Origin: Lojkania enalia | Lineage: Eukaryota; Ascomycota; Dothideomycetes; Pleosporales | Assembly: GCA_010094045.1 (NCBI GenBank) | Contig: ML986583.1 | Location: forward strand, 440,441 to 504,440 | Direction of reading: 5' to 3' | DNA length: 64,000 nucleotides | Shown here: piece by piece, positions 1 through 10,266 of the stretch | Layout of the letters: each line of letters begins with the position of its first letter | Numbering within the stretch: position 1 is the stretch's first letter | Translations under genes and position numbers: made by a program | The notes under the pieces: generated by a model | Told to the model about the DNA's origin: nothing | What the model saw: the letters and a program-made list of their open reading frames with translations, nothing else | Databases searched by the model: none

Positions 1-728
1 GTGCTAGGTGTGCCTTCAGGTTTTGTTGTATCGATAAAAGGAAAGTCATTGAATATGGCGAGCCCACCCAACTCCGGGTCGATGACATAGCGGCGATTTG
101 TGATCGTAAAGTTGATTGGAAATACAGGCATCGTACACGAGTTCGTTGTTAGATTCCTTTCCCCTGTGTATATGCCGCCCTCCAGTCGGGCGCATGGTGT
201 ACCATACGGGACTTTCACACTGCCATTCGTCCAGCTATCAAGATAGGCATCTCCAGCTGCTTTAATGACGGAGCGGCTATCTCGCTTATTCTCTGGAATA
301 GGATCCCAGTTCTCCCGTTTTGTCCAAGAGAGAAAAGATGTCGCATTGAATATCCAGTCCCCATCGTCTGAGATTGCCGACTCGATCTTCGAGATTTTAC
401 CCTCGGTCAAAAGCATCCTTGTGCTGATGACGTATGGATGATCATTGGTGGCTGCAGTTACCTCGGTGTATGTCGCACACTGGGTCGTATCGTAAAGACT
501 GCGATTGAAGTCGATGGTTACGGGCTCGACCAAGATGCCCATTGCAATATCCTTTAGCGTATCATTCTCGAAATAGCTGATACTATCGGCTAAGGGAAGT
601 AAATTTGGTTGTCCGGCGACTTGTGCTTTAATGTATGCATCCGTGATTTCTTGGAGCTCTGTTCGACTGCACAACGCTGAGGCTTGAGTAGCGAGCCCTA
701 TGAACAATGATAAAACCGAAAGCTGCAT
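1..728 (-). CDS. secreted DUF8021-type protein, 3' end cut by window edge
   Basis: The reading frame is open for 242 codons from an ATG at 728 down to the left edge of the window, so the C-terminus is missing. It starts with a signal peptide (MQLSVLSLFIGLATQASA) followed by a Cys close to the predicted cleavage site. The body aligns by eye with the complete protein at 47725-48656. Shared blocks include CATYTEV, a GDWIFNA/GSWLFNA stretch, WDPIPENKRD versus WEPIPKEKQD, AAGDAY, YGTPCARLEGG.YTG and NRRYVID. These blocks match what I know of the fungal DUF8021 family, small secreted proteins without an established biochemical role. No intron is needed in the visible part. Function is unknown; the cell location is inferred to be extracellular. 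Confidence 0.8.
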   Translation of the reverse strand, partial: MQLSVLSLFIGLATQASALCSRTELQEITDAYIKAQVAGQPNLLPLADSISYFENDTLKDIAMGILVEPVTIDFNRSLYDTTQCATYTEVTAATNDHPYVISTRMLLTEGKISKIESAISDDGDWIFNATSFLSWTKRENWDPIPENKRDSRSVIKAAGDAYLDSWTNGSVKVPYGTPCARLEGGIYTGERNLTTNSCTMPVFPINFTITNRRYVIDPELGGLAIFNDFPFIDTTKPEGTPS

Positions 729-2039
729 AGTTTATATATTCAAGTTGTTGGTTGGATTCTTGCATTGCTGGACCAGAGTTGGGCATCGAGGTCGCACCTT
801 TATTCTGTCGAGAGAGGAGGCACAGCGAAGACATGTGGGGCTCTTTAATCTTACCCATGTAGGGCTCATTTTGATCTATAAACCCGCTTTATTGTTTCAA
901 AGCCTTCTGGACAGACATAGCTCTACCGAGAATTTAGCCGCGGTGTGCTAATCTTGTAGAACGTGATTCGGCAGTTAATCACTCGGCGGTACCCGGGCCG
1001 CGGGGTCTACGAACACGAAATAAATCTTTGAAGATGTCAAAGAAGGTACCATTTCACACCAAAGTATGTTTCTATCTTCTATATGGCCATCTTGTGCTGA
1101 AAATGAGCCAACAAACGTACTAATGCTCCACGTCTGATCTGCGTTTGATCCATATCCCTACTTTCAATCTGTAGCAGACCCCCAAGCTTTAAATTTGGGA
1201 TACTACTAACTTTGTATCCTATTCTCAATTATAATGCTATGGGTTGAATTTGGAATGCATTCGCAAAGAACCCAAATAAATTATCCGCGCCATGTCCAGG
1301 GCACACCAGTTCCAAGGTATAAATGGCTATGTAAAGCGCCCCAAGCCCTGGAGATTGATTTAAATTGTCCTCCGGTTTGCCCAGTTACCCTATTCTCAGT
1401 TTTACATATTCATAATAAGATATTCTAGTGATTTGCGGGCGCCGAAGTTTGCTGTCGAAGTGCGAAATGCCGGAAAATAGTCCAAAGTCCGAAGATCTAT
1501 TCTAAACCGTGCTTGACTATATAAGAAAATCGAAGCAATATCACCATATATTCCAAGATTATGTCCTAACCTTCCACATCTTTCCTCTCTAAAGTGTTAT
1601 AGACTGGTGTTGTTCATCTTGGTCGACAATCTTCCATCCACACCGCTTATCTACGTAAATGATGTCGATTCCAGCATACTCAAGACTCTCCCACGCGTCA
1701 TCTACCACCTTCTATACTTTTTAAAAGGCGAAATTCGATTCGCATATTTATATTCACCCAAAACGGAGATCATGGGCAAGAAGCCGTTGCCATTTGTCCA
1801 ACCACAAGGTAATACTCTTTAGATTTAGATAATCCTCCCTCCGTTCTAAAATGCACTACGCTCAACATCCTATTGCTTCTATCGTGTCAAAGAAACCCAA
1901 CCTTTCTATAGGCGGCGGATGGCAACAACGCTCCAATTCCAGAGATCTGTCGTTAACCTTAAAGGTGTCCTGACGCCCCGTGAAAATGACATAGATTTGA
2001 TAAGCCCTTCAAAGATAAAACTGGTTGGACAGAATTGTA
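729..2039. other. intergenic, no supported gene
   Basis: The upstream region of the DUF8021 gene, including a short AT-rich stretch, is followed by about 1 kb in which the only reading frames are short and show no family resemblance or codon pattern. I see no RNA gene or repeat here. Confidence 0.5.
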
Positions 2040-2084
2040 ATATATCTATTCGCCAACTTCGCGCACACGAGTATCTATAGCTTC

Positions 2085-2233
2085 TGTCGCGTATCAGGCA
2101 GCATCAATTGCTGAGGCAAATATTGATGTATTGAAGGAGGGTAAGTGGCCTGCCTGGCCGGAGGCTAGCAGTGGCAAGACTATATAGGCCTGAAAACAAG
2201 CCAAATATAATAGGATAGTAGAAACACGTGACA
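2085..2233 (-). mobile_element. short solo LTR (149 bp), TSD GCTTC
   Basis: Read on the minus strand it begins TGTCACGTG and ends CGCGACA, the TG...CA form of an LTR. It is flanked by the direct repeat GCTTC at 2080-2084 and 2234-2238. Its sequence matches the two ends of the 408-bp copy at 29156-29563 and nearly all of the 150-bp copy at 46861-47010. The two short copies lack about 260 bp of the middle. No internal coding region is present. Confidence 0.9.
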
Positions 2234-2809
2234 GCTTCGACATTCAGTGTTTCGAGGCTTGTATGCTCCAGCAGTCTGGTGACATCTTCGTAACTGTCTA
2301 GGATATCCGTTACAAGGCTGTGATAGTAGGTGCTTAGATGAATTGATAGATGCTTCAAAGCTTTGAGGTGCCGCGCTATAAGATCCTGAAAGATGCCTTG
2401 AATCCGACGCCGGCCACTGATGAAGCCTACGGTAAAGAGAAATTCAACCTCCACGGCCAAGTTTGTCAAAGCTTGATGACATCGCTACCCCCTGTTAGAA
2501 ATAGGCTAGACTCGGTATATTCCCGATTCGTGCGGTGAAATCCATACTACCGGCTCTTCAACGTAGGGAAATTGATCAATGACCAAGGAAGAAGCGTATT
2601 TGCACTAACATTTTTGAGACTCGTAAGGTCTCCAATCTGTAGAGGGGTAAAATTCGGGATTGCAGCAAGTCTATCGAAGTAGTGGGTGAAATACATCGGT
2701 TTTCGAGGGCGATAATCCCCACCATGAGGATTGAATGACTGTATTTTGAAGTGCTCCAGGGCATTACTACACTCTAGAATAGCTCCTACTGGAAATCTCT
2801 GTTCCTAAA

Positions 2810-3001
2810 TGTCATGGGGATTTTTGGCTAGTCTGCCGAGCTGTATCAGATATCGACGTACGATATCACGGTCGATATCACGCCGGATATCAGCTGATAT
2901 ACCCCTTTTTCATGTACATAAATATGGCCCGCTGGCCATCTTCAATCAATCAGTTCAGCTCCTCATCTCCCTCCCTGAGACAAGATTCGCCTCTCACCAC
3001 A
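2810..3001 (+). mobile_element. solo LTR (192 bp) of the inner Copia family, TSD CTAAA
   Basis: It starts TGTCATGGGGA and ends CACCACA, with CTAAA duplicated at 2805-2809 and 3002-3006. The sequence matches the LTRs at 19577-19780 and 25024-25227 (reverse strand there) but is much less degraded. It retains CpA sites that have become TpA in those copies. It is therefore a solo LTR left after recombination of an element of the same family. Confidence 0.92.
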
Positions 3002-3240
3002 CTAAAAATATCGGGTCCCTCCAAAATGTGCCGCGAAGCCTTGGTCCCGAAGATTTCCCGCCATCAACGAGAAATCCTCACTTAAATCTTCTAGGTTTTC
3101 CCATCGCAAAATAGACATTCGCCTGATATTCCATAGCAGCTGCACACTGGTCAGAATGCCTGAAGCAGAAGTCGGCCACCACGATAGCAAGCTCACACAC
3201 TTCTTTCGCGAGTTTAAGTTTCGGCAATGATATTCGGATG

Positions 3241-4011
3241 AGGTTCGGGTAGCTGCTCTCTTGCTCGCCCAGTCGGAAAAATTTTCGTATCTCAGCCTGA
3301 ACGACGTAATTGATAATGGTAAACTTCTTAGGCTACAGTTATCGGCTTTCTAGAAACCCTAGACAAGTATTCCAGATCTCTATTGCGCGCACGCGAGGAA
3401 AAACCTAAGTGCAGCGGCGAGATAGCTAGGTAATGCGCTATATTGAAGCGCTCATTCGGGAATTAGTCGAGAGAAACTAGGGTGGTACTGGATGTTGTGG
3501 TTGGGTCCAGTGCCGTTGCGGGTTAAAGGTACTTGTCCCGGAATTGACAGGCTTCTGTATCGCAAGGGAAAAAGTGAGAGGCAGTGAGTCACGTGGAGGC
3601 AATATCACTACTGAGAGAGCCATGTAGAGCCCCGTAGGGATCCTTTAGATTTACTAATAATACTATTAAATTCTAATGATTAGTAATTCAGATTCAAAAT
3701 GGTAATCGGCGCCTCACTATAATCTGCATTCGCTTACCAAACTTAGTCTTCATTTGAAATATAGTATACTCGCCTCAACACATCTCAAGCCAGAAAGGCC
3801 CATGATCAAACAAGGAGATATTTCTAAAGATTAGCTCCATTGCGATAAAAACTCCTTAACTTGAAAAATTCGCTCAGGGAAAACAGTAAGGGCAAAAAAT
3901 TTTTCCCATAAAGTCTATAAAATCAATAAATAAACAAAAAAGCTGTAAGAGATCCACTGCACCACCCAGTGGCACCCTGCAACCCCACACGTAATTACGG
4001 CCCATCGGCAC
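3241..4011. other. intergenic, no supported gene
   Basis: No reading frame with family resemblance. A short AT-rich stretch near 3655-3680 and 3890-3940 probably belongs to the 3' flank of the minus-strand gene that ends at 4012. Confidence 0.4.
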
Positions 4012-5163
4012 CTATTTCCAGACATTTATCTTTGTATATTCCTTCTTTGGAATAGGCAAGGTAGTTTCGCTCCTCTTTCCAAGGAGATTGGGACTATCGC
4101 CTCTGACACTCTTCAAGTCCAGATCAAAGCAATCATGCTCTCTCTCTTTCGTACACAATGGCCATAAATGGCCACTCTCCATATCACAGTAGTAACTCTC
4201 ATCGACTGAGACAAAATCAGGTCCCAAGGACATCTCGCTCTCACATAACTCCTTGGCACTCTGCTTCCTGTGGCTAACATTTAGTATCCCGGGGCCGAAG
4301 TTCTTCAGCCCTCGCCTTTTCATCCTAGGCTTAACGTCACGTGAATGGCGTCTCGTAGGACCCTCTGTGTTTTTAATGTTCATGTCCGTATAGTCCGGAT
4401 AACCGCGAGTGAATTTATCGATACCGTGATCTGGAAGTTCAAGTGCTCCCCTTGTGTAAGGCTTGGTGGGATCGTTTTCAGTGTTCTCTTCTCTCTTGTA
4501 CTTTAGCGGCGGATTAAACATTTTGATCCATGTGTCCGGGAGAATAGGCTCAGGGTTGAAAGACATGCGTGCTGTGTTCTTGCACAGCCTATCTTCATTC
4601 TCCTTGTATTGTGCGATGATTCCTTCGTCGCCAGTGAAATCTCGAATATGCATGCTGACGCCTTTGGCCACGATGCCGTTGGTATGATCACTATCCATCC
4701 ACATACATCTTACTGGCTCATTCGACGATCCTATGGGCTTATCGTTATGGTACCATTGCGCGCCACAGGTGTAGGCCATATCACCTGTCCAGGAATATGC
4801 CACACCACTGCCTGAGACAGCGACGAAAGCAAGACAAATGGCATCGATTTCGTGCGTTACGACTGAAACATATGCTGGAATCGCTTGTTTACCACCGTTC
4901 TGTTCGTTATCAAGACTGTCTGAGATGAATTCGCCCGGGCCAATATGGTCATCCTTTTTGGGATGATACTGATCAATTCTAACTCCATTATCATCCCAAA
5001 TGGCAATGTGAGGCATGTTGCCGCCAGGTGAATCTCCCTGGTCACCGACACCGATGCTGAAGCCTGTCTGTCTGTTTGGATCTGGTGGGTCTTGAAACAT
5101 GTCTGCCACTGACCACGCGGATACTGCTAAGCCTGCGGCATTGATGATTCCACCAATAGCCAT
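4012..5163 (-). CDS. conserved fungal protein of unknown function (383 aa)
   Basis: An uninterrupted 383-residue frame. The N-terminus (MAIGGIINAAGLAVSAWSV) is hydrophobic and could be a signal anchor or weak signal peptide. Two conserved-looking blocks stand out. Residues about 95-160 contain DAICLAF, YSWTGDMAYTCGAQWY and a CMWMD segment. The C-terminal part (about 300-350) contains SAKELCESEMSLGPDFVS, then YYCDM, PLC and HDCFDLD, suggesting disulphide-bonded cysteines. Between them is a basic linker rich in R and K. The block pattern recalls a set of uncharacterised fungal proteins, but I know no named domain for it. Codon use looks ordinary and the frame is intact, so it is probably expressed. 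Function unknown. Confidence 0.7.
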   Translation of the reverse strand: MAIGGIINAAGLAVSAWSVADMFQDPPDPNRQTGFSIGVGDQGDSPGGNMPHIAIWDDNGVRIDQYHPKKDDHIGPGEFISDSLDNEQNGGKQAIPAYVSVVTHEIDAICLAFVAVSGSGVAYSWTGDMAYTCGAQWYHNDKPIGSSNEPVRCMWMDSDHTNGIVAKGVSMHIRDFTGDEGIIAQYKENEDRLCKNTARMSFNPEPILPDTWIKMFNPPLKYKREENTENDPTKPYTRGALELPDHGIDKFTRGYPDYTDMNIKNTEGPTRRHSRDVKPRMKRRGLKNFGPGILNVSHRKQSAKELCESEMSLGPDFVSVDESYYCDMESGHLWPLCTKEREHDCFDLDLKSVRGDSPNLLGKRSETTLPIPKKEYTKINVWK

Positions 5164-6178
5164 TATTCTTGATATGAGGAGAGGTTGGTATGCAATATAG
5201 AAGAGACTGTTGTAAATGCTTAGGTTAGGGAGTGTTTATTGTTGTGCTGTGAATCAGGATAAGTGACTGAAGCTTGTTTGCCTTCTTTCAGAAACATTAT
5301 CGTTGGGTATTTTATACAATTTCTCACAGAGGACATCTTAACCTCTCCACTGATACTCTATACATTAAGGACAGTTTTCATTTTAGTTTCGAACGTTATG
5401 GAAGCTATGTCTCAGAGTATCTTTGAAGACACTATAGCAAAGATAAAAAACTGCCTTGCCGAAATCGCATCAGCAACTCCTTCCGCGGATTGAAATCTGG
5501 ATACAATTAGAATCAGGAAGTGGCAAATGAAAGGGGGCCATCTACCGTATGGCAGCGCGGAACTTTAACATGAGTCCAGATATATAACACACACCGAGAA
5601 CCCTAATGGCGGAGATGACAAGTTGAGCAATATGGAGACGACTGCGGCAATCCGGATGTAAGGCAGCACCGTGAATGGTAGCACGTGACATGTGGCACCG
5701 CGGTTCGCAGTGAGCCGGCGGCGTAGACCACGGATTTAAGGGGTTGGTATGAAACAACAAAGAGATTTATTCGCCCTCTATGCCAGAAATTACAAACCGT
5801 GAAACGAAACATGAAGATCTGTCCTAGGCCGCGATCCTTTGGGAATGATTCAATGTTAGGAAGCTGCTATATCCCGGATCGCTCTCAGCATCTCACTAAA
5901 GGACAATGTGTCGTCGAAAGAATTGGCCGGGCAATTCTTGAAGAGGCAAATGAGGATCATTGAGAACAGATATGTTAGGTTTTATTTGACGATATAAATT
6001 GAGCGAAATGATTTGCACTGAAGAACCATCTCTACACAAGTTCTTTTTAGCTCATAGAACTTAGTTTTAACACGAAATTTCAATCTTTGTTCAATTCACG
6101 TCTTCTAATTCTTGCAATATCGAGGTTTTAATTGCCTGGAAACTCTTCTCTCACGCAATCTCAGGTCTACCATCCGGT
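5164..6178. other. intergenic between divergent genes
   Basis: About 1 kb separates the starts of the minus-strand gene at 5163 and the plus-strand gene at 6179, so it must hold both promoters. I see no convincing coding region; short minus-strand frames near 5540-5810 look accidental. No TATA box or factor site could be assigned. Confidence 0.45.
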
Positions 6179-7489
6179 ATGCGTACTATAGCAGCATACA
6201 CGCTATTACTCAGTGCCTTTGCAAGCATCCCGCTTCAAACCAATGCCGCCCCATGTGAGAAATATCCTTCTGAAGTTTATAATTAAACTCTCTAAGAATG
6301 TCGCTAACAGATTCTAGGCACCAAGGCAGAATGCTCGGATGCTAGGATCCGCGACATAGTGCCTAGATTAGCACTCCCAGCTTTCTTCAGAATCCCTACA
6401 GCGCCGAAACCGGTCATTCCAGTCAATCCAATTCCTCGGCCAATTATACCTAATCCTCGACCGCAGAACCCCCATCCAAACCCCCATCCAAATCCTAGGC
6501 CAAATGAAGATGCGCCACGCCCTGAAGAACCCAATGGTAATCCGGTCCCGAATGAGCCGCATCCTCAGAACCCTTCCCACCAAACTCCAGAAACGCCGTC
6601 TTCTCAAAATCTAGGCGACGGGGCTGTTTCACTGTGTAGAAGGGGATACATATGTTCGCCAAAAACACAGGAAGAGCTTGATAAGATTGATGCAGAAGAT
6701 GTCAGTCATTATGGTAGTGATGATTTGGCCAATGAGTCTCTAAAAAAGGGTAGAAAATCCGAGGTAATATATGAGGATATGATCAAAGACACTCAATACG
6801 GAAAGGCAAAGCCAGTCGAGGAAAGTCATGGAAAATATGAAGCGATTCTGGAGCAGAAGCCTGTCAAAGGGGAACTATCTAATGCTTGGTCAGATGAATT
6901 TTTGAAGAAATTTGAGGACATGAAATACAACCCAGACGGAGACTGGAATGAAATCACAATCAAGACAACAGCCGACGGAGCAACTCGCTTAAAAACATTT
7001 TCAAACGCCGAAAGAAAGACAGTAATCGTCGATCACAGTTATAGTATTGGAGATAAAACCCCAGCTGCAGACAAATTGCGGTCATCTGATATGATAATGA
7101 GTAGCTGGAAACAAACTACTAGGGAATTCAACAAGCATAAACGTACAAGAGACAAGATAAATCAGAGCGAGCTTAAGTATATAGTGCGAAGAAGGATTAG
7201 TAAAGGTATGGAAGAGGGCGGAAAGACTCATGAAGTCCTTGAAGCTGTCCTGAAGAAGAGTAATAAGAAAGATCCTGACCCAGACCATATTGCAACCTTC
7301 CGAAGAGACCAGCCAAGCGAATTTCATACCATTATGGGAACTGCTCATGCGGATAGAATTAACAAAATGCTCGGAGATTTCCACAAGGACCTGAAGGATC
7401 TTCGAATCGAAGCGTTCCATATCTCGAGGAGATTGAATGATGGTGACCAATTCGATATGGTTATTGAACTTGGACGTAAGGCTGAGTAA
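6179..7489 (+). CDS. secreted proline-rich protein, candidate effector (415 aa)
   Basis: Two exons, 6179-6254 and 6318-7489. The intron runs from GTGAGA to TTCTAG with a GCTAAC branch site, and joining the exons keeps the frame. Exon 1 supplies a signal peptide (MRTIAAYTLLLSAFASIP, then LQTNAA) that a single-exon reading would miss. Residues about 55-120 form a proline-asparagine tract with PRP, PNP and PHP repeats, likely extended and disordered. The remaining C-terminal part of nearly 300 residues is charged and soluble, with an SLCRRGYICSPKT segment and an HTIMGTAHADRINKMLGDFH segment. I recognise no family. The architecture (signal peptide, Pro-rich linker, C-terminal domain) is common in secreted fungal proteins; effector or toxin-like roles are inference only. 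Confidence 0.75.
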
Positions 7490-7917
7490 GATCTAGACAT
7501 GAAGGTAGGGTGGATGAAAGCGACGCATGTGTGAAGCAGCGCATGTATTGTTGGATGTGATCGCTTTGGATTTGAGATGAAAAATGTGAGCTCTTGCTGC
7601 ATTCAAATATTTTTTAGACTCAGCAGGCGGCATAGGCTTGGACATAACATGTGGGGGCCAAACGGTGTAGGGACTGAGGGTCCAGGCGGCGGTTATGCAG
7701 CTGCGTATCGTCTTATTCTGTTTCTTGACTCGTCCTGTTTCTTCTTTATTTGTTGTGGAACCATATCTTCTTGGTAATAATACCGGAGGCATAAATGCCC
7801 GCACTACCTAGCGCATAGCCCCGCCCGTGACGGCCACGTTGCCCTTTTCCGAAGTTCTCTCAAAAGCTCCTGCACCCAGGTTTTACAGGATATTATAATT
7901 CCGAACTCTTCGCTAAA
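7490..7917. other. intergenic, no supported gene
   Basis: 428 bp between two plus-strand genes. Reading frames on the minus strand that overlap the next gene's start are shadows. No repeat seen. Confidence 0.4.
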
Positions 7918-9354
7918 ATGCAATTGACGGATCTCCCACTTGAAATTCTTCATGAGATCTTGCACTATGCTATCATCGCACGTGGATTGAAGCGTGGCGC
8001 GAGGCTGCGGCTTGTCTGTAAACTTTTCGCGATCGAAGTCTTTCAGGTACTCTTTAACTTCCACCTTATGGATCTCGCTTTTTGCAAGCCCATATCTCGT
8101 GGCCATATATACCCCCCCTTTGTAGCATCTTATCTTACGCATTGCATCCAGACCGAGCCAGCCAATGGAAGGCCCATGTTACTGCTCGTGAAACAGATCG
8201 CTCAACAGTTAGCTGAGGAGAATCCCGCCAAGACAGTGGAAGAGCAGACGGTTGAAAGTGTGATTGGTTTATTAAGTGCGGGAATTTGTCGACACAGATG
8301 CAAGCGGCAAACATCGCTGCTACCAGTGCTGAGTTACGAATGGGATAGCGAAGATGAAGACGAGTTCAATGAGGAAGGCTTCATGCGACACCATTTATTC
8401 CACGCAGCTGCATATGTCAATGGAAAAGCCACTGTTGAGTTATTGAAACCCTTCGGTCTCAATGGGTCAACCTGCGATATCTTCGGGACCTTTGAAGCCA
8501 TCGCAGCATTTGAGGGAAACATAGACGTCCTTGAAGCGGCTAGGACATGCCCCAGCACATCCGCACTGAATAGCGCCTGCAAATCAGGAAGCTTTCACAC
8601 CTTTAAATTCCTCTATGACTGGTACGAGAAATGTCGGGGATGGGACTTCGATGGCCCAATATGGAATACGGAAAATGTTGAAAGTGTATTGAATTGGTGG
8701 CTAAAAACACCCAGTCTTGAAATCTTCGACTTTGTAATGAAAATACGGCGAACCACAGAAAAATGGTGTGCCCCACTGAGACAAGATGTACTGGGATCAC
8801 TTCTATGGACTTGCTCTGAAAATGGATGGACGCAAACTGTGGAAAGAATTCTCGACCTAGGCGCGGATGTTAACGGATCACCTGGGCAGACAAGGCCGAT
8901 CATCAAAGCATGCGAACGTGGACATTTACATACTGTCCAATTATTCCTCAACCGCGATGCAAGTACTAAGGGAGCAATCGCCACAGCAGCTTATTACGGC
9001 CATACACAAATCATCAACGTATTGCTAGAACATGGCGCGGAGACTATTGGAGCAATTGCAAAAGGCGCTGCCGGTGGATATATGGATATTGTACAACTTT
9101 TGGTCGAGTATGGAGCAGATGTCAACAAAGATTATCCAATTGTGTTTGCCGTTGGGCTAGAACATACTAAAATGTTTCGCTATTTAGTCGAGCATGGTGC
9201 AGTCTTGTCAGACAAAGCGAGGCATGCGTGTATTGAACAATCGAGATCTCAGGGGCTTGAATCTATGATGGAACTTCTGAAAAATCATGGAGTCGACGCG
9301 TATGATCTGCACTTGGAACAGGTGAATAAGTCCCTACAGAAAGTAGCTATATAG
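7918..9354 (+). CDS. F-box-like ankyrin-repeat protein (478 aa)
   Basis: A single-exon frame. The N-terminus (MQLTDLPLEILHEILHYAI, then RLRLVCKLF) has the LPxEILxxI...LRLVCK pattern of an F-box, the Skp1-binding motif of SCF ubiquitin ligases. From about residue 290 to 440 there are at least four ankyrin repeats, visible as G-W/H-T-x-x-V/I-x-x-L/I-L-x-x-G-A-D/E units. Examples are ERILDLGADVN, NVLLEHGAE and QLLVEYGADVN. The central part (about 150-280) contains degenerate ankyrin-like helices (HLFHAAAYVNGKATVELL). Such F-box/ankyrin proteins are numerous in filamentous fungi and usually have unknown targets. The frame is intact with no sign of RIP. Confidence 0.85.
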   Translation: MQLTDLPLEILHEILHYAIIARGLKRGARLRLVCKLFAIEVFQVLFNFHLMDLAFCKPISRGHIYPPFVASYLTHCIQTEPANGRPMLLLVKQIAQQLAEENPAKTVEEQTVESVIGLLSAGICRHRCKRQTSLLPVLSYEWDSEDEDEFNEEGFMRHHLFHAAAYVNGKATVELLKPFGLNGSTCDIFGTFEAIAAFEGNIDVLEAARTCPSTSALNSACKSGSFHTFKFLYDWYEKCRGWDFDGPIWNTENVESVLNWWLKTPSLEIFDFVMKIRRTTEKWCAPLRQDVLGSLLWTCSENGWTQTVERILDLGADVNGSPGQTRPIIKACERGHLHTVQLFLNRDASTKGAIATAAYYGHTQIINVLLEHGAETIGAIAKGAAGGYMDIVQLLVEYGADVNKDYPIVFAVGLEHTKMFRYLVEHGAVLSDKARHACIEQSRSQGLESMMELLKNHGVDAYDLHLEQVNKSLQKVAI

Positions 9355-10266
9355 AGTTCTCAGTCGATGAAGCAAATAATGGTGAATTTACAATTCAAAA
9401 ACAAAAGCGAGTAGGATTTTTGAGCCAAAGGGAATGAAAGCTATCTAACTGCTATCGATTATCGATTTGTACAATGCAAATTTAGGTCAGTTCTCCTCTT
9501 CGACTTCGTAGATTTCGCAAGCAAATAATAATATTTTTTTTTTTTTTTTTTTGGATAGTAACTTTACAATGCCTCCGCTTAGATTTGTCATCGGCTCTTT
9601 ATTAACGACCCCTAGCACTGGTTTACAAAGTACATATGTCCAGACATGGGTTAGGCGATTCGCGACTAACCTTCCCCGTAGCAGATGCGGCAGGCGTCCG
9701 TACAAGCATCCAACTGCTGCAAAGGATCGTTATTAGGATTAGGTGCCAAGGCAGCCACACCTTAGGTCTTCCATCAAGTCTTATCCTCAAGGACTAACAT
9801 CAGCCTTGCTACTGTCCTGATGATAATTAATATACCACCCAAAAAGCGCCACTGGGCCGCTGTTAATGCAGAAACAAAACGCCAGAAGCAACTGCTCCTT
9901 GCTGCTTCATATAAAGTCAGCCGCAAATGCCAATCCCTCTATGTATGTTTCGGTCTTCTTCGGACTCTTAAGCTTCCAACCGCTGTCTCTTCCGCAATAT
10001 CACAAGAGTTATTAGTGACCAATCTTAGCAAACCAATGCCAATAACTCACCACTCTTGAGGCCCCCAAGAGGCTACGAGACAGAATATGGCAGACTACGT
10101 TAAGAAACAACTTTGTCCACCTCGAAGTAAAGGCAAGCGCCAGCAACGCATTATCAAACAAACGGAAGGTCCCTAAACTTGCTAGCATTCTCTGTCGGTC
10201 TGGTATTTCGGAGACCAAGGTTATAACCGCTTCTTCAAGGATTCGCAAAGCCAAAAGGCTCCCTAG
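9355..10266. other. gene-poor stretch with poly-T and short frames
   Basis: Contains a run of T at about 9533-9552. A short plus-strand frame follows (from the ATG at 9571, ends 9736), and another lies at 9820-10059. These could be decayed N-terminal parts of the relic that follows, but stops separate them and I cannot assign a family. Confidence 0.35.

Larger units (their letters stand above)
2040..3240 (-). pseudogene. F-box/LRR-like protein relic interrupted by two solo LTRs
   Basis: On the minus strand, pieces of one protein appear in several frames. Around 3060-3190 there is DFCFRHSDQCAAAMEYQAN. Around 2570-2765 there is a stretch with GDYRPRKPMYFTHYFDRL and LTSLKNVSANTLLPWSL. Around 2234-2470 there is LTNLAVEVEFLF with LKALKHLSIHLS and LEHTSLETLN. 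The leucine-spaced LxxLxxLxL pattern resembles the LRR part of fungal F-box proteins, but no F-box is visible. Stops and frame changes separate the pieces, and two solo LTRs (2085-2233 and 2810-3001) lie inside them. I infer a dead gene. Limits are approximate. Confidence 0.45.

Noticed and set aside
7804..8142. Minus-strand ORF overlapping the start of the ankyrin gene
   Set aside because: It is antisense to the intact F-box-like N-terminus at 7918 and shows no independent family resemblance.
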